From positions 4,478,501 to 4,542,500 of the forward strand of contig NZ_VCBX02000001.1 of assembly GCF_005938745.2 (NCBI RefSeq): DNA of 64,000 nucleotides, given 5' to 3'. A program made the position numbers and the translations under genes. Shown piece after piece: positions 8,964 to 16,129 of this stretch. Source of the DNA: Rhodococcus sp. KBS0724. Lineage in GTDB: Bacteria > Actinomycetota > Actinomycetes > Mycobacteriales > Mycobacteriaceae. The notes below the pieces were generated by a model that made no database searches, had not been told where the DNA came from, and saw nothing but the letters and a program-made list of their open reading frames with translations. How positions within the stretch are numbered: position 1 is the stretch's first letter; every line of letters starts with the position of its first letter.

Positions 8964-10427
8964 CTAGTTCTCGGCCGGATTCGGTTGTACCGCAGGCCCC
9001 GTCAGATCACAATGAGGTTTGCAGGCAACCGAATCCGTTTCGGGCATCGGCGGCGCCGCCGGAGTGCGGATCAGTACCGCCGCAATAGCCGCCCCGAGCA
9101 ACAACAACCCCACGCAGATATACATCGCGATCGTGAATCCGTCGGAGAACAACCCCGGATCCACCAGAGCCTCGGTGCCTATCCCCGCGATTCCCGGCAA
9201 CGCCGCAACCGCCAGGAGTTGACTGGTGCGGGCAACGGCGTTGTTCACACCCGACGCAATGCCCGACTGTTCCACCGGAACCGAACCCAGCACGGCCGCG
9301 GTCAGCGGCGCCACCATCACCGACAACCCCAGACCGAACACGAGCACTCCGGGCAGCACATCGGTGAGGTACGACGCGTCGACCCCGATCCGCGTCATCA
9401 ACACCAATCCCACTGCTGCCACCGCCGGGCCGGCCGTCATCGGCAACCGCGGTCCGTGAACCTGCGCGTATCTACCGGCACGCGACGAAAAGAGCAGCAG
9501 CGCCAGCGTGATCGGCACCGTAGCGACCCCCGCTGCCACCGGTGAATAGCCCGCGACCAGTTGCAACTGCAGCACCAGAAGAAAGAACACACCACCCAGC
9601 GCCGCATACACCGCGAGGGTCACCAGATTGGCGGCGACAAACATTCTCGACCGGAACAACGACGGTGGCACCACCGCACTCGGCGACCGCCGCTCCACAA
9701 CGACGAACAGGCACAACACGAGCCCGCCCACCACTCCCGCGACCAGATTCATCTCGATCAACCCGTAGGTCAATCCGCCGAGACCGAGTACCGCACAGGC
9801 AGATCCCAGCACATCCAGACGTTCCGGCGGATGCGGGTCACGGCTCTCGGGAACGTGCCGCACACTCGCCCACACCACAAGAGCAGCCAACGGCAAGTTC
9901 AGGAAGAACACCGACCGCCACCCGGCGACCTCCACGAGCCAACCACCGAACAGCGGACCTATCGCTCCCGCAACACCCCCGAGCCCAGACCACAAACCGA
10001 TTGCAGCGCCCCGATCCTCCTCCCGTAACGACGCCGAGATAATGGCCAGGCTGCCCGGTGTCAGCAATGCCGCACCCACGCCTTGCAAGATTCGTGCCAC
10101 CACGAGAAACGTGATGTCGGGAGCAATGCCGCACAGCAGCGACGCCACCGCGAACCACACCGTGCCCCACACGAACACCCGGCGCCTGCCCCACCGATCC
10201 CCCAGAGCGCCGCCGAGCAGAATCAACGACGCCAAGGCCAACGTGTATCCGCTGAGCGTCCACTGCAAGCCCGCCACCCCGGACCCCAACTCCTCGCCGA
10301 TGTGCGGTAGCGCGATATTGACCACCGTGCCGTCGAGAAGAGCCATGCTCGAACCCAGAACCGTCGCGGCAACAACCCAGCGCCCCCGTGCCGATGCCAG
10401 CGCCAATGGTTCCGTCATGTGGTCCAT
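8964..10427 (-). CDS. DHA2-family MFS multidrug exporter (EmrB/QacA type)
   Basis: A 487-residue transporter predicted to have 14 membrane helices. The DHA2 hallmarks are present: motif D1-like (LDGTVVNIALPHIGEELG), motif A (GALGDRWGRRRVF) and motif C of antiporters (LTPGSLAIISASL ... GVAGAIGPLFGGWLVE). Such proteins export toxic organic cations, dyes or antibiotics using the proton gradient. It stands alone between a convergent MFS gene and the LuxR-type regulator, 31 nt after that gene's end in the same direction, so co-transcription with the envelope-stress regulators is possible. Specificity unknown. Confidence 0.9.
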   Translation of the reverse strand: MDHMTEPLALASARGRWVVAATVLGSSMALLDGTVVNIALPHIGEELGSGVAGLQWTLSGYTLALASLILLGGALGDRWGRRRVFVWGTVWFAVASLLCGIAPDITFLVVARILQGVGAALLTPGSLAIISASLREEDRGAAIGLWSGLGGVAGAIGPLFGGWLVEVAGWRSVFFLNLPLAALVVWASVRHVPESRDPHPPERLDVLGSACAVLGLGGLTYGLIEMNLVAGVVGGLVLCLFVVVERRSPSAVVPPSLFRSRMFVAANLVTLAVYAALGGVFFLLVLQLQLVAGYSPVAAGVATVPITLALLLFSSRAGRYAQVHGPRLPMTAGPAVAAVGLVLMTRIGVDASYLTDVLPGVLVFGLGLSVMVAPLTAAVLGSVPVEQSGIASGVNNAVARTSQLLAVAALPGIAGIGTEALVDPGLFSDGFTIAMYICVGLLLLGAAIAAVLIRTPAAPPMPETDSVACKPHCDLTGPAVQPNPAEN

Positions 10428-10458
10428 GGTGCGCGCCCGAGGACGCTCGCGGAAGAGT

Positions 10459-11118
10459 TCAGTCGATCTGGCGGCGATGAGCCCAACGCGTCAGGGCATT
10501 GCGATTGGACTGCTGAGTCTTTCGCAGGACGTTGGACGCATGCGTCTCGACGGTCTTCACGGAGATCACCAGTTCTTCCGCAATCTCGCGATAGGTGTAC
10601 CCCCGCGCGAGCAACCGCAGGACCTCGAGTTCACGGGGAGTCAGTGAATCGAGTTCCGGATCGAGTTGAGGTTCCGGTGCGGCAGATCGACCGGTGAAGG
10701 AATCGAGCACAAACCCCGCCAACCGGGGTCCGAAGACGGCGTCGCCGCCTGCGACCCGGCGAACACCGTCTGCCAGTTCCGACCCGGAAATCGTTTTGGT
10801 GACGTAGCCCCGAGCACCCGCCCGGATCACCGCGATGACGTCCTCAGCCGCATCGGAGACGCTGAGCGCCAGGCACACCGGACCGGAATCTATCCCGCGC
10901 AGCACGGCGACTCCGCCACCGTCCGGCATGTGTACGTCGAGCAGGACCACGTGCGGTTTCATCGAATTGATCCCGGCGATCGCCTCGGCCACACCGCCGG
11001 CTTCGCCGACAATCTCCATGTCGTCCTCGCGAGACAATTCGGCCCGAACCCCGGAGCGGAACACCCCGTGATCGTCGACCAGAAAAACGCGATACGGGGG
11101 TGTGGGCGGAACTGTCAC
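10459..11118 (-). CDS. NarL/LuxR-family response regulator, EsrR-like
   Basis: A 219-residue regulator: receiver domain with LVDDHG and the phospho-Asp in VVLLDVHMPDGG, then a LuxR helix-turn-helix (LTPRELEVLRLLARGYTYREIAEELVISVKTVETH). The GTG start at 11118 overlaps the stop of the kinase gene (GTGA), which marks it as the translated start; a longer reading from 11166 would add a Cys/Arg-rich segment antisense-like in composition. With the PspC-kinase and the divergent PspC protein it forms the gene set described as the three-component system EsrISR in Corynebacterium glutamicum. It probably binds the twin operators at 12446-12504. Confidence 0.92.
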   Translation of the reverse strand: MTVPPTPPYRVFLVDDHGVFRSGVRAELSREDDMEIVGEAGGVAEAIAGINSMKPHVVLLDVHMPDGGGVAVLRGIDSGPVCLALSVSDAAEDVIAVIRAGARGYVTKTISGSELADGVRRVAGGDAVFGPRLAGFVLDSFTGRSAAPEPQLDPELDSLTPRELEVLRLLARGYTYREIAEELVISVKTVETHASNVLRKTQQSNRNALTRWAHRRQID

Positions 11119-12446
11119 TGGGGCGCTTCCTCCGGGTTGTCGACATGATCTGCAGGCTCGTCCCACTGTAAGTCAGAGTCGGTGCTCGTCTTACCCCCGA
11201 GCGGCATGTGCACCCGAATCTCCGTCCCCTTGCCGATGGTGGAGCGAACCACGACGCGGCCACCACGACGCTCGATCCGGCCGCGAATCGACTTTGCCAG
11301 ACCCTGACGGTCCTCTGGCACCGCGTCGACGTCGAATCCCACGCCGCGATCTCGAACGAAGATACTCACCTGATCACCCTCCACCTCGGCAAACAGGTTG
11401 ATCTCCTTCTCTCCGGAATGCTTCGCGGCGTTGACCAGAGCCTCCCGCGTCGCACCGAGAAGAGCCGTGAACGCTTCCTTCGGCAGACCGTCCTCACCAT
11501 CGAGCTGCACGTCGCCCACCGTCACCGGCCGAACCGTCACGCCGTGCTGATCCTCGACCTCACCCGCGATGATCTTGAGTCCCTCGGTCAAGCTCGTGTG
11601 GTCGATCTCGCCGCCACTGAACAGCCACTTCCGTAGCTCGCGCTCCTGCCCACGGGCAAGCCTCGCCACCTCCGCCGGATTGTCGGACTGCTTCTGGATC
11701 AACGCCAGCGTCTGCAACACAGAATCATGCAGGTGCGACGCGATCTCTTCACGCTCGTCGTTGCGAATTCGAGCGGCTCGCTCGGCACCGAGCGCCCGCC
11801 ACATCCGCAACCACAACGGAACCGTCAGCAAGCCGGCACCGATCAACGTCACGACGACGGCCAACAACGACGACCGCAACGCGTCGATGTCGACCTGCGC
11901 CAACACCACCACGGCCAGACCCAGCACGATCATCGAGGCGCCGCCGACCACACGCGTCCACGTCAGGACGGTCGGCCGCGCCGGCAACCCGATGACGGTG
12001 CGCGGGCCGTCGGAATCGAACTCCCGCCACACCAGCGCCGCACCGACGGCAACAACAAAGAACGGCGCCAGTACCGAACCCGCCGTGCCACTGAACAACC
12101 ACGACAATGCCGCCGCGCCGCCCAGACCGAGAGCGGCCAGACCGTAAGCGCGCTGACGCTCCGCCGCGCTCGGCTTGTCGGTGTCGGTACCCGCCGAAAC
12201 GAAAACCCAGAGAATTCCGTACGCCACGATGCCCGCACCGGCCATCGCAGCCAAAATCGCAAACGCAACGCGAACCTTCAGCGCGTCGATGCCAAGGTGA
12301 TCCGCGATACCGCCAGCAACACCACCCACAATTCGACCGCCGGCGCGCCGCTCCAACTTTCGTATCGGCAGCGGCGCACTCACGAGCGCGGGATCAGACA
12401 CAGATTGCACATAGTCGATACTGGCACGAACCCTGCTCGAACACAT
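11115..12446 (-). CDS. PspC-domain sensor histidine kinase, EsrS-like
   Basis: A kinase of up to 443 residues. A PspC domain occupies residues 28-90 (LERRAGGRIVGGVAGGIADHLGID and a following membrane helix), then several more membrane segments. A HisKA_3 dimerisation region carries the phospho-His in IASHLHDSVLQTL, and the HATPase has ATREALVNAAKHSG and VRDRGVGFD. The ATG at 12446 lies inside an inverted repeat that looks like an operator, so GTG 12410 or 12401 may be the real start; the conserved domain is unaffected. It is co-translated with the LuxR-type regulator and is expected to be held in check by the divergent PspC/toastrack protein. Confidence 0.92.
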   Translation of the reverse strand: MCSSRVRASIDYVQSVSDPALVSAPLPIRKLERRAGGRIVGGVAGGIADHLGIDALKVRVAFAILAAMAGAGIVAYGILWVFVSAGTDTDKPSAAERQRAYGLAALGLGGAAALSWLFSGTAGSVLAPFFVVAVGAALVWREFDSDGPRTVIGLPARPTVLTWTRVVGGASMIVLGLAVVVLAQVDIDALRSSLLAVVVTLIGAGLLTVPLWLRMWRALGAERAARIRNDEREEIASHLHDSVLQTLALIQKQSDNPAEVARLARGQERELRKWLFSGGEIDHTSLTEGLKIIAGEVEDQHGVTVRPVTVGDVQLDGEDGLPKEAFTALLGATREALVNAAKHSGEKEINLFAEVEGDQVSIFVRDRGVGFDVDAVPEDRQGLAKSIRGRIERRGGRVVVRSTIGKGTEIRVHMPLGGKTSTDSDLQWDEPADHVDNPEEAPQ

Positions 12447-12462
12447 CAGGGTCCAACCCTGA
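12446..12462. promoter_or_regulatory. Inverted repeat TCAGGG-N5-CCCTGA, copy 1
   Basis: TCAGGGTCCAACCCTGA, with perfect 6-bp arms around 5 nt, lies at the 5' end of the PspC-kinase gene. It is nearly identical to copy 2, 42 bp away centre to centre (about four helical turns), so both lie on the same DNA face. Likely binding site of the adjacent LuxR-type response regulator, by position. Confidence 0.65.
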
Positions 12463-12487
12463 AGTCAGGCTCGCAGCGCGCCAAAGA

Positions 12488-12504
12488 TCAGGGTCCACCC
12501 CTGA
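12488..12504. promoter_or_regulatory. Inverted repeat TCAGGG-N5-CCCTGA, copy 2
   Basis: TCAGGGTCCACCCCTGA differs from copy 1 by one base in the spacer. It ends 35 nt before the ATG of the divergent PspC/toastrack gene, so it sits in that gene's promoter. Conservation of arms and spacer in both copies argues for a protein site and not a chance repeat. Confidence 0.65.
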
Positions 12505-12539
12505 TGCGGCAACACCACCGAACACACCACGATGGAGCC

Positions 12540-13898
12540 ATGAGTAATCCGACCTTCCAGGAACAGATCAACGATCTGTGGCGGACCCGCCCCGTGCGTC
12601 TACCGGACCAGGGTCACGTTGCCGGCGTATGCGCAGGAATCGGATACCGATACGGTGTCGACCCGATCCTCGTGCGCGTCGCCTTTGTCATCTCGACCAT
12701 CTTCGGCGGCTCCGGAATATTGCTGTACGTCCTGGCCTGGCTGACTTTCCCACGCGCCGACATCGGCCACACCGCAGCAGTGCCCGGGCGCCGCCATCGA
12801 TCGGACAAGCACACAAAAACCATCGTCCTGGTGGTCGCTCTTGCCATCGCCGCGACCACTATCGGTCCTCTCGGCGCCGGCCAAGGCGGTTCGGGGCTGA
12901 TCGGCGTCATGCTGATGCTCGGTGGCCTGTGGCTGCTCTACCAACGCCAACCCGTCCCACCGGCGCTGCCACCGTCATTCACGCAGCACATCGGCGCCGG
13001 AACGGTCTATCCCGGAACAGGATTCACCCCCGGACCATTCACCCCCGGATACTTCACCCCCGGCAATTTCGACCCTGGTAATTTCGCCCCGAACCAGCCG
13101 TCGACGTACACGCCGTACACCAAGCTTCCCGACAGCTACGTTCCCACCGAACCGAGCACGACAACTGCGGCATCGGAATCTGCACCAGCAGTTGATCTCT
13201 CGAAGAACGAGCCCACGATCACTCCCCCGGCCTGGGATCCGCTGGGCGTCGCCCCCTTCGCCTGGGATCTCCCCGACCCCGTCACCAAAAACCCGCCCCT
13301 GCTCCCGCTTCCACCTCGGCGCCGACGCTCCCGCTGGACCCTGACCGTCCTGGGCCTGGCGATCATCGCCGCCTCCGCAGTAGGAGCCGCAGGCGCCGCA
13401 ACCGGCAACGACTGGTTCACCCCAGGCCGCGTCGGCGCAGTCGGACTTGCCGTGATCGCCCTCGGGATGATCTTCGGGGCATTCTTCCGCAAGGGATACG
13501 GACTGCTGATCGTCACCGGACCACTCGTCGGATTCGTGATCCTCGCGTCGCTGGTGTATCCCCTCGAATTCGACGCGTCGGGTGAACAGAAGTGGACACC
13601 GACAAGTGTGTCCGAGATCGAGTCGTCGTACTCCGGCGGCTTCGGCAGCTTCACCCTGGATCTGAGCAAGGTCGCGTTCACCGAGGACAAAACCATCGAC
13701 GTCTCAGCAGCATTCGGCGAATTCAAGGTCTACGTGCCGGACAACGTCAAGGTACAGAACGACTGCACAGTCGTGATGGGTGACGGATCCCGTTGCCTCG
13801 ACGGTGGTGTCCACGCGGGCGCCCAGGCCGGACCCGATGCCCCCACCCTGACGATCAATGCCAAAGCCACATTCGGCGCCTTGGAGGTACACCAGTGA
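12540..13898 (+). CDS. PspC- and toastrack-domain membrane protein, EsrI-like
   Basis: A 452-residue protein starting at ATG after GATGGAGCC; the open frame extends far upstream across the operators but has no conserved content there. A PspC domain spans residues 15-75 (PDQGHVAGVCAGIGYRYGVDP and a helix ending LAWLTFP). A second helix is followed by a Pro/Gly-rich linker with tandem FTPG units, then two to three more helices. The C-terminal 110 residues form a beta-rich region with SSYSGGFGSFTLDLSKV, resembling the LiaF-type toastrack fold. The divergent position opposite the PspC-kinase matches EsrI, the inhibitor of EsrS. Its stop overlaps the next ATG (TGATG). Confidence 0.9.
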   Translation: MSNPTFQEQINDLWRTRPVRLPDQGHVAGVCAGIGYRYGVDPILVRVAFVISTIFGGSGILLYVLAWLTFPRADIGHTAAVPGRRHRSDKHTKTIVLVVALAIAATTIGPLGAGQGGSGLIGVMLMLGGLWLLYQRQPVPPALPPSFTQHIGAGTVYPGTGFTPGPFTPGYFTPGNFDPGNFAPNQPSTYTPYTKLPDSYVPTEPSTTTAASESAPAVDLSKNEPTITPPAWDPLGVAPFAWDLPDPVTKNPPLLPLPPRRRRSRWTLTVLGLAIIAASAVGAAGAATGNDWFTPGRVGAVGLAVIALGMIFGAFFRKGYGLLIVTGPLVGFVILASLVYPLEFDASGEQKWTPTSVSEIESSYSGGFGSFTLDLSKVAFTEDKTIDVSAAFGEFKVYVPDNVKVQNDCTVVMGDGSRCLDGGVHAGAQAGPDAPTLTINAKATFGALEVHQ

Positions 13899-14134
13899 TG
13901 AGCGATTTCGACGACATCGGTAACAGCACCGACGAGCACGAGGAAACCCCGAAGTCCAAGCGTCCGTCAGCACTTCTGCTCATAGCGGGAATCGCGGCAT
14001 TCCTGGTCAGCGGATGGGCCCTCCTCGGACCCTTCTCCCTCGCGCCGGCCGGAGACATCCAATTCCGGTGGCTGTTCGTGGGAGCAGCAGTCATCGCCGG
14101 CCTGCTGCTGGTAATTCTGCCGAACCGCAAATAG
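13898..14134 (+). CDS. Small two-helix membrane protein of the PspC operon
   Basis: A 78-residue protein. It starts at the ATG that overlaps the stop of the PspC/toastrack gene by one base, so it is translationally coupled. The first 25 residues are hydrophilic and acidic (DDIGNSTDEHEETPK); two hydrophobic helices follow (LLLIAGIAAFLVSGWALLG and WLFVGAAVIAGLLLVIL), ending in PNRK. I recognise no named family. The coupling suggests that it works with the envelope-stress inhibitor, as partner or small regulator. Confidence 0.82.
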   Translation: MSDFDDIGNSTDEHEETPKSKRPSALLLIAGIAAFLVSGWALLGPFSLAPAGDIQFRWLFVGAAVIAGLLLVILPNRK

Positions 14135-14136
14135 CA

Positions 14137-14180
14137 CTGTGCGCCTTTGTCAACCGCCCGCGGTTGACAAAGGCGCACAG
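14137..14180. terminator. 21-bp perfect palindrome, REP-like and probable bidirectional terminator
   Basis: Two perfect 21-bp arms (14137-14157 and 14160-14180, beginning CTGTGCGCC) are separated by CC, between the convergent small membrane gene and guaA. No T-run follows, but the stem is long enough to block transcription. An almost identical element occurs at 29407-29450. Confidence 0.8.
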
Positions 14181-14188
14181 CAATCAGC

Positions 14189-15760
14189 TCACTCCCACTC
14201 GATCGTTCCCGGCGGCTTGCTCGTCACGTCGAGAACAACGCGATTGACATCCGGAACCTCGTTGGTGATGCGGGTGGAGATGCGCTCGAGGGTCTCGTAC
14301 GGCAAACGCGTCCAGTCTGCGGTCATGGCGTCTTCACTCGACACCGGACGCAAGACGATCGGATGGCCGTAGGTACGGCCGTCGCCCTGCACACCCACGC
14401 TGCGCACGTCGGCAAGGAGGACAACCGGGCACTGCCAGATCGTCCCGTCGAGGCCCGCGGACGTAAGTTCTTCACGCGCAATGGAATCCGCCTGGCGGAG
14501 GATTTCAAGGCGATCACGGGTGACCTCACCGATGATGCGAATACCCAGACCCGGTCCGGGGAACGGTTGGCGTCCGACGATCTCTTCCGGCAAGCCGAGT
14601 TCGCGACCGACTGCCCGGACCTCGTCCTTGAACAGCAGGCGCAGCGGTTCCACCAACTTGAACTGCAGATCTTCCGGCAGGCCACCGACGTTGTGGTGGC
14701 TCTTGATGTTTGCAGTCCCGGTGCCACCACCGGACTCCACGACATCCGGGTACAGGGTGCCCTGAACGAGGAAGTCGACAGTTGCGCCCTGAGAAGCGTT
14801 CTCGCCCAGGACATCGCTGACAGCGCCTTCGAAGCTGCGAATGAATTCGCGGCCGATGATCTTGCGCTTGGTTTCGGGGTCGGTGACACCGGCCAGTTCA
14901 CCGATGAAGGTGTCGGCGGCATCAACCGTAATCAGGCGAGCGCCCGTCGCGGCAACAAAGTCCTTCTCGACCTGGGTACGCTCACCGGCACGCATCAAGC
15001 CGTGATCGACGAACACACAGGTCAACCGGTCGCCGATAGCGCGCTGAACCAACGCAGCGGCAACAGCGGAGTCGACGCCACCGGACAGACCACAGATCGC
15101 ATGGCCGTCGCCGACCTGCTCGCGGACCTGCTCGATGAGCGCGTCGGCGATATTGGACGCCGTCCACGCCGCCGGGATACCGGCGATCTCATGCAGGAAG
15201 CGGCTCAGGACCTGTTGCCCGTGCGGGGAATGCAGAACCTCAGGGTGGTACTGGACGCCGGCCAGCTTGCGAGCGCGATCCTCGAACGCCGCGACGGGAG
15301 CGCCATCGCTGGTCGCGGTGACCTCGAAGCCCGAAGGCGCTTCGGTGACGGCGTCGCCGTGGCTCATCCACACCGGCTGCGTCGTGGGAAGTCCGTCGTG
15401 GAGCAGACCACCGGACACCGAGATGTCGGTGCGCCCGTACTCACGGGTTCCGGTCTCGGCAACGGTTCCGCCGAGGGCTCCGGCCATGGCCTGGAATCCG
15501 TAGCAAATGCCGAACACCGGAATGTCATGGTCGAACAGGGCCGGATCGAGCTTCGGAGCGCCGTCGGCGTACACGCTGGACGGCCCGCCGGAGAGCACAA
15601 CAGCCAAGGGCTTCTTGGCCACAATCTCCTCGACGGTCATGGTGTGCGGAATCACCTCCGAGTAGACCTTGGCCTCACGGACTCGACGCGCGATCAGCTG
15701 CGCGTACTGCGCACCGAAGTCGACGACAAGAACTGGTCTCTGTTGCTCGATATCTGCCAC
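14189..15760 (-). CDS. guaA: GMP synthase (glutamine-hydrolysing)
   Basis: Converts XMP to GMP with ATP and glutamine, the last step of guanine nucleotide synthesis. The 523 residues are a normal length. The N-terminal class I amidotransferase has the nucleophile in [10 protein letters not shown] and the His/Glu pair in [14 protein letters not shown]. The ATP-pyrophosphatase P-loop is [15 protein letters not shown], and the C-terminal dimerisation domain ends KPPGTIEWE. It is monocistronic here, facing the Ig-repeat gene across a 369-nt divergent region. Guanine genes guaB2 and guaB3 follow 6 kb away. Confidence 0.98.
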   Translation of the reverse strand: MADIEQQRPVLVVDFGAQYAQLIARRVREAKVYSEVIPHTMTVEEIVAKKPLAVVLSGGPSSVYADGAPKLDPALFDHDIPVFGICYGFQAMAGALGGTVAETGTREYGRTDISVSGGLLHDGLPTTQPVWMSHGDAVTEAPSGFEVTATSDGAPVAAFEDRARKLAGVQYHPEVLHSPHGQQVLSRFLHEIAGIPAAWTASNIADALIEQVREQVGDGHAICGLSGGVDSAVAAALVQRAIGDRLTCVFVDHGLMRAGERTQVEKDFVAATGARLITVDAADTFIGELAGVTDPETKRKIIGREFIRSFEGAVSDVLGENASQGATVDFLVQGTLYPDVVESGGGTGTANIKSHHNVGGLPEDLQFKLVEPLRLLFKDEVRAVGRELGLPEEIVGRQPFPGPGLGIRIIGEVTRDRLEILRQADSIAREELTSAGLDGTIWQCPVVLLADVRSVGVQGDGRTYGHPIVLRPVSSEDAMTADWTRLPYETLERISTRITNEVPDVNRVVLDVTSKPPGTIEWE

Positions 15761-16003
15761 ACGTGCAGTCTAATCGCCTCAGCCCGTGCTTCTGCCCACG
15801 CCCGGACTCCGCCTGCGCCGCGATCGAATGGACGCGACGTACGTCACTGCGCAGCCGGACCCGTAGAAAGTCGGGGCGACCGCCCGTCGATCTAGACGAC
15901 TGTCCAGGTCAGTGGCCACCCCTGCACTTGCCGCTTAGTTTCGACAACTAATTCTATGACGTCGTCGCAGGCCAGAGCCTTAAATCGACGAAGGGTGAAT
16001 TTT

Positions 16004-16041
16004 CTGGACGTTTGACCGATTCGACTAAACCAAACGTCCAG
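16004..16041. promoter_or_regulatory. Inverted repeat CTGGACGTTTG-N16-CAAACGTCCAG
   Basis: Perfect 11-bp arms at 16004-16014 and 16031-16041 with a 16-nt spacer, about 90 nt before the GTG of the Ig-repeat gene. It may be a paired regulator site (centre-to-centre 27 nt) or an RNA hairpin if transcription starts upstream. Confidence 0.55.
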
Positions 16042-16058
16042 TAGAGGTAATCTCACTC

Positions 16059-16088
16059 GTCAAGTGATCAAGATCACGATCACTTGAC
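16059..16088. promoter_or_regulatory. Inverted repeat GTCAAGTGATC-N8-GATCACTTGAC
   Basis: Perfect 11-bp arms at 16059-16069 and 16078-16088 with an 8-nt spacer that itself contains GATCAC. It ends 30 nt before the ribosome binding site of the Ig-repeat gene. It could be an operator over the promoter or a 5'-leader hairpin. The sequence is unrelated to the preceding inverted repeat. Confidence 0.6.
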
Positions 16089-16129
16089 GGCCGGCGTCGC
16101 CGAACGGCGCTCACCCTCGAGGAGGACCT

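Larger units (their letters stand above)
15761..16129. promoter_or_regulatory. 369-nt divergent intergenic region, guaA / Ig-repeat protein
   Basis: No credible gene lies here. The guaA-proximal 200 nt show no clear element. The half next to the Ig-repeat gene has lower GC and holds two separate 11-bp-arm inverted repeats, listed next, followed by the GAGGAGG ribosome binding site at 16119-16125. Both promoters must be in this stretch. Confidence 0.7.

Noticed and set aside
11727..12539. Upstream extension of the PspC/toastrack reading frame
   Set aside because: The frame runs antisense through the PspC-kinase and across two operators. The PspC domain starts just after ATG 12540, so the extension is not coding.
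14363..15895. 510-codon open frame on the plus strand opposite guaA
   Set aside because: It is antisense to the complete, highly conserved guaA gene. Long opposite frames are normal in GC-rich DNA, and the translation shows no fold-like pattern.
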